DNA from: Oscillospiraceae bacterium
GTDB lineage: Bacteria; Bacillota; Clostridia; Oscillospirales; Oscillospiraceae
Reading direction: 5' to 3'
Assembly: GCA_017420125.1 (NCBI GenBank)
Contig: JAFOJR010000038.1
Location: 1 to 6,302, forward strand
DNA length: 6,302 nt
The notes below the pieces were generated by a model. That model searched no databases, was not told where the DNA came from, and was given only the letters and a program-made list of their open reading frames with translations. Position 1 is the first letter of the stretch. The number at the start of each line of letters is the position of its first letter. Below are positions 5,605 to 6,302 of this stretch, piece by piece. A program made the position numbers and the translations under genes.

Positions 5605-6302
5605 ATGGATTATAAAACAGTGATACAGGCGCTCCAGCCGGGCCGACATGCCCACTTGGTGGGGATCGGCGGCGTTTCCATGTGTGCGCTGGCGGAAGTG
5701 CTGCACGGTGCAGGGGTTTTTGTCACCGGGTCTGATATGAAAGAAAGTGCCGCCGTTCGGCATCTGCAGGAGATTGGCATTCCGATTGTCATCGGCCATC
5801 AGGCAGAAAATGTGGGGCAGGCGGGCTGTGTGATCCGCACGGCTGCTGTGCGGGATGAAAATCCGGAAATTGCCGCTGCACGTGCGGCAGGGATTCCGGT
5901 GTATGAACGCGCCCAGGTCTGGGGAGCGCTGATGCAGAAATATCCCAATGCCATCTGCATTGCAGGAACACATGGGAAAACCACCACCACATCCATGGCC
6001 ACCCATATTTTTATGGAGGCAGGGGCAGATCCCACCGTCATGATCGGCGGCACGCTTCCTCTGTTGGGTGCAGGGCACCGGGTGGGCAAAGGCGATACCA
6101 TTATTTTGGAATCTTGCGAATACCGCAATTCTTTCCTTAGTTTTTCACCTACCATTGCAGTGCTTTTGAATGTAGAAGCAGATCATCTGGATTTTTTTAA
6201 AGATTTGAAAGATATTCAAAAATCTTTTCGCGCCTTTGCGCTGAAGACGCCGGAGGAAACCGGTGTTGTCATTGTCAATGCGGATGATCCGGGCGCTATG
6301 GA
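5605..6302 (+). CDS. murC: UDP-N-acetylmuramate--L-alanine ligase (MurC), 3' end missing
   Basis: This cytoplasmic ATP-dependent ligase adds L-alanine to UDP-N-acetylmuramic acid, the first step of peptidoglycan stem-peptide synthesis. The frame stays open to the right edge, giving 232 residues, about half of a typical MurC (near 460). Visible motifs in order are the N-terminal Rossmann stretch GIGGVSM (20-26), SDMKES (43-48), the ATP-binding P-loop GTHGKTTTT (121-129), ESCEYRNSFL (169-178), NVEADHLD (189-196) and VNADDP (224-229). The start of the N-terminal domain together with GTHGKTTTT separates MurC from MurD, MurE and MurF; the related recycling ligase Mpl is a less likely alternative. 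The start at ATG 5605 follows GGAGG (5594-5598) by 6 nt. The gene is divergent from dpaA and has its own sigma-A-like promoter, as expected for an essential gene. Confidence 0.95.
   Translation, partial: MDYKTVIQALQPGRHAHLVGIGGVSMCALAEVLHGAGVFVTGSDMKESAAVRHLQEIGIPIVIGHQAENVGQAGCVIRTAAVRDENPEIAAARAAGIPVYERAQVWGALMQKYPNAICIAGTHGKTTTTSMATHIFMEAGADPTVMIGGTLPLLGAGHRVGKGDTIILESCEYRNSFLSFSPTIAVLLNVEADHLDFFKDLKDIQKSFRAFALKTPEETGVVIVNADDPGAM

Noticed and set aside
5413..6078. A 221-codon minus-strand open frame opposite murC
   Set aside because: It is antisense to the clear MurC coding frame, is rich in Cys, His and Pro as shadow frames often are, and runs through the promoter region.
1..6302. Mobile elements, CRISPR arrays, tRNA or rRNA genes, defence or novel multi-gene systems
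   Set aside because: No transposase, integrase, terminal repeats, repeat-spacer pattern or RNA gene signature was seen, and every gene-sized frame is accounted for by known families.

Overview
The window looks like chromosomal DNA from an endospore-forming member of the Firmicutes, most likely a gut-type clostridium. The base composition is moderate, roughly half G+C by eye. It encodes a recognisable Spo0A, both subunits of dipicolinate synthase, and a MurC with the ESCEY-type motif I associate with clostridia. Genus-level assignment is inference only.

Layout. (1) Positions 2-658, plus strand: the 3' part of spo0A, cut by the left edge within the receiver domain and followed by a strong intrinsic terminator at 674-711. 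(2) Positions 659-990: no protein gene that I can support. It holds that terminator, a perfect-consensus sigma-A promoter (TTGACA, 17 bp, TATAAT) and a folded leader of about 155 nt that I cannot assign to a known riboswitch class. (3) Positions 991-3822, plus strand: a three-gene ABC importer operon with a lipoprotein substrate-binding protein, a permease and an ATPase of the TrpXYZ type (COG2984/COG4120/COG1101). A long hairpin separates the first gene from the second, and the second and third genes overlap by 8 nt. (4) Positions 3846-3875: a terminator that works on paper in both directions and separates the importer operon from the convergent dpaAB operon. (5) Positions 3914-5361, minus strand: dpaB and dpaA, overlapping by ATGA. 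(6) Positions 5362-5604: a divergent control region with a possible sigma-K-like promoter for dpaA, a sigma-A-like promoter for murC and a core Spo0A box. (7) Positions 5605-6302, plus strand: the 5' part of murC, running off the right edge.

How the genes fit together. Spo0A is the master switch for entry into sporulation. DpaA and DpaB make dipicolinic acid late in the mother cell for the spore core. MurC makes the first peptide bond of the peptidoglycan stem peptide. The ABC importer between the two sporulation loci has its own housekeeping-type promoter and probably imports a small molecule; aromatic amino acids are the best-known substrates of the family, but the substrate cannot be read from this sequence.

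I see no mobile element, CRISPR array, tRNA, rRNA, phage gene or defence system. The genes are ordinary. The points worth a second look are regulatory: the unassigned leader, the 22-bp intercistronic hairpin, the Spo0A box in front of murC, and an unusual residue in the Spo0A phosphorylation loop.
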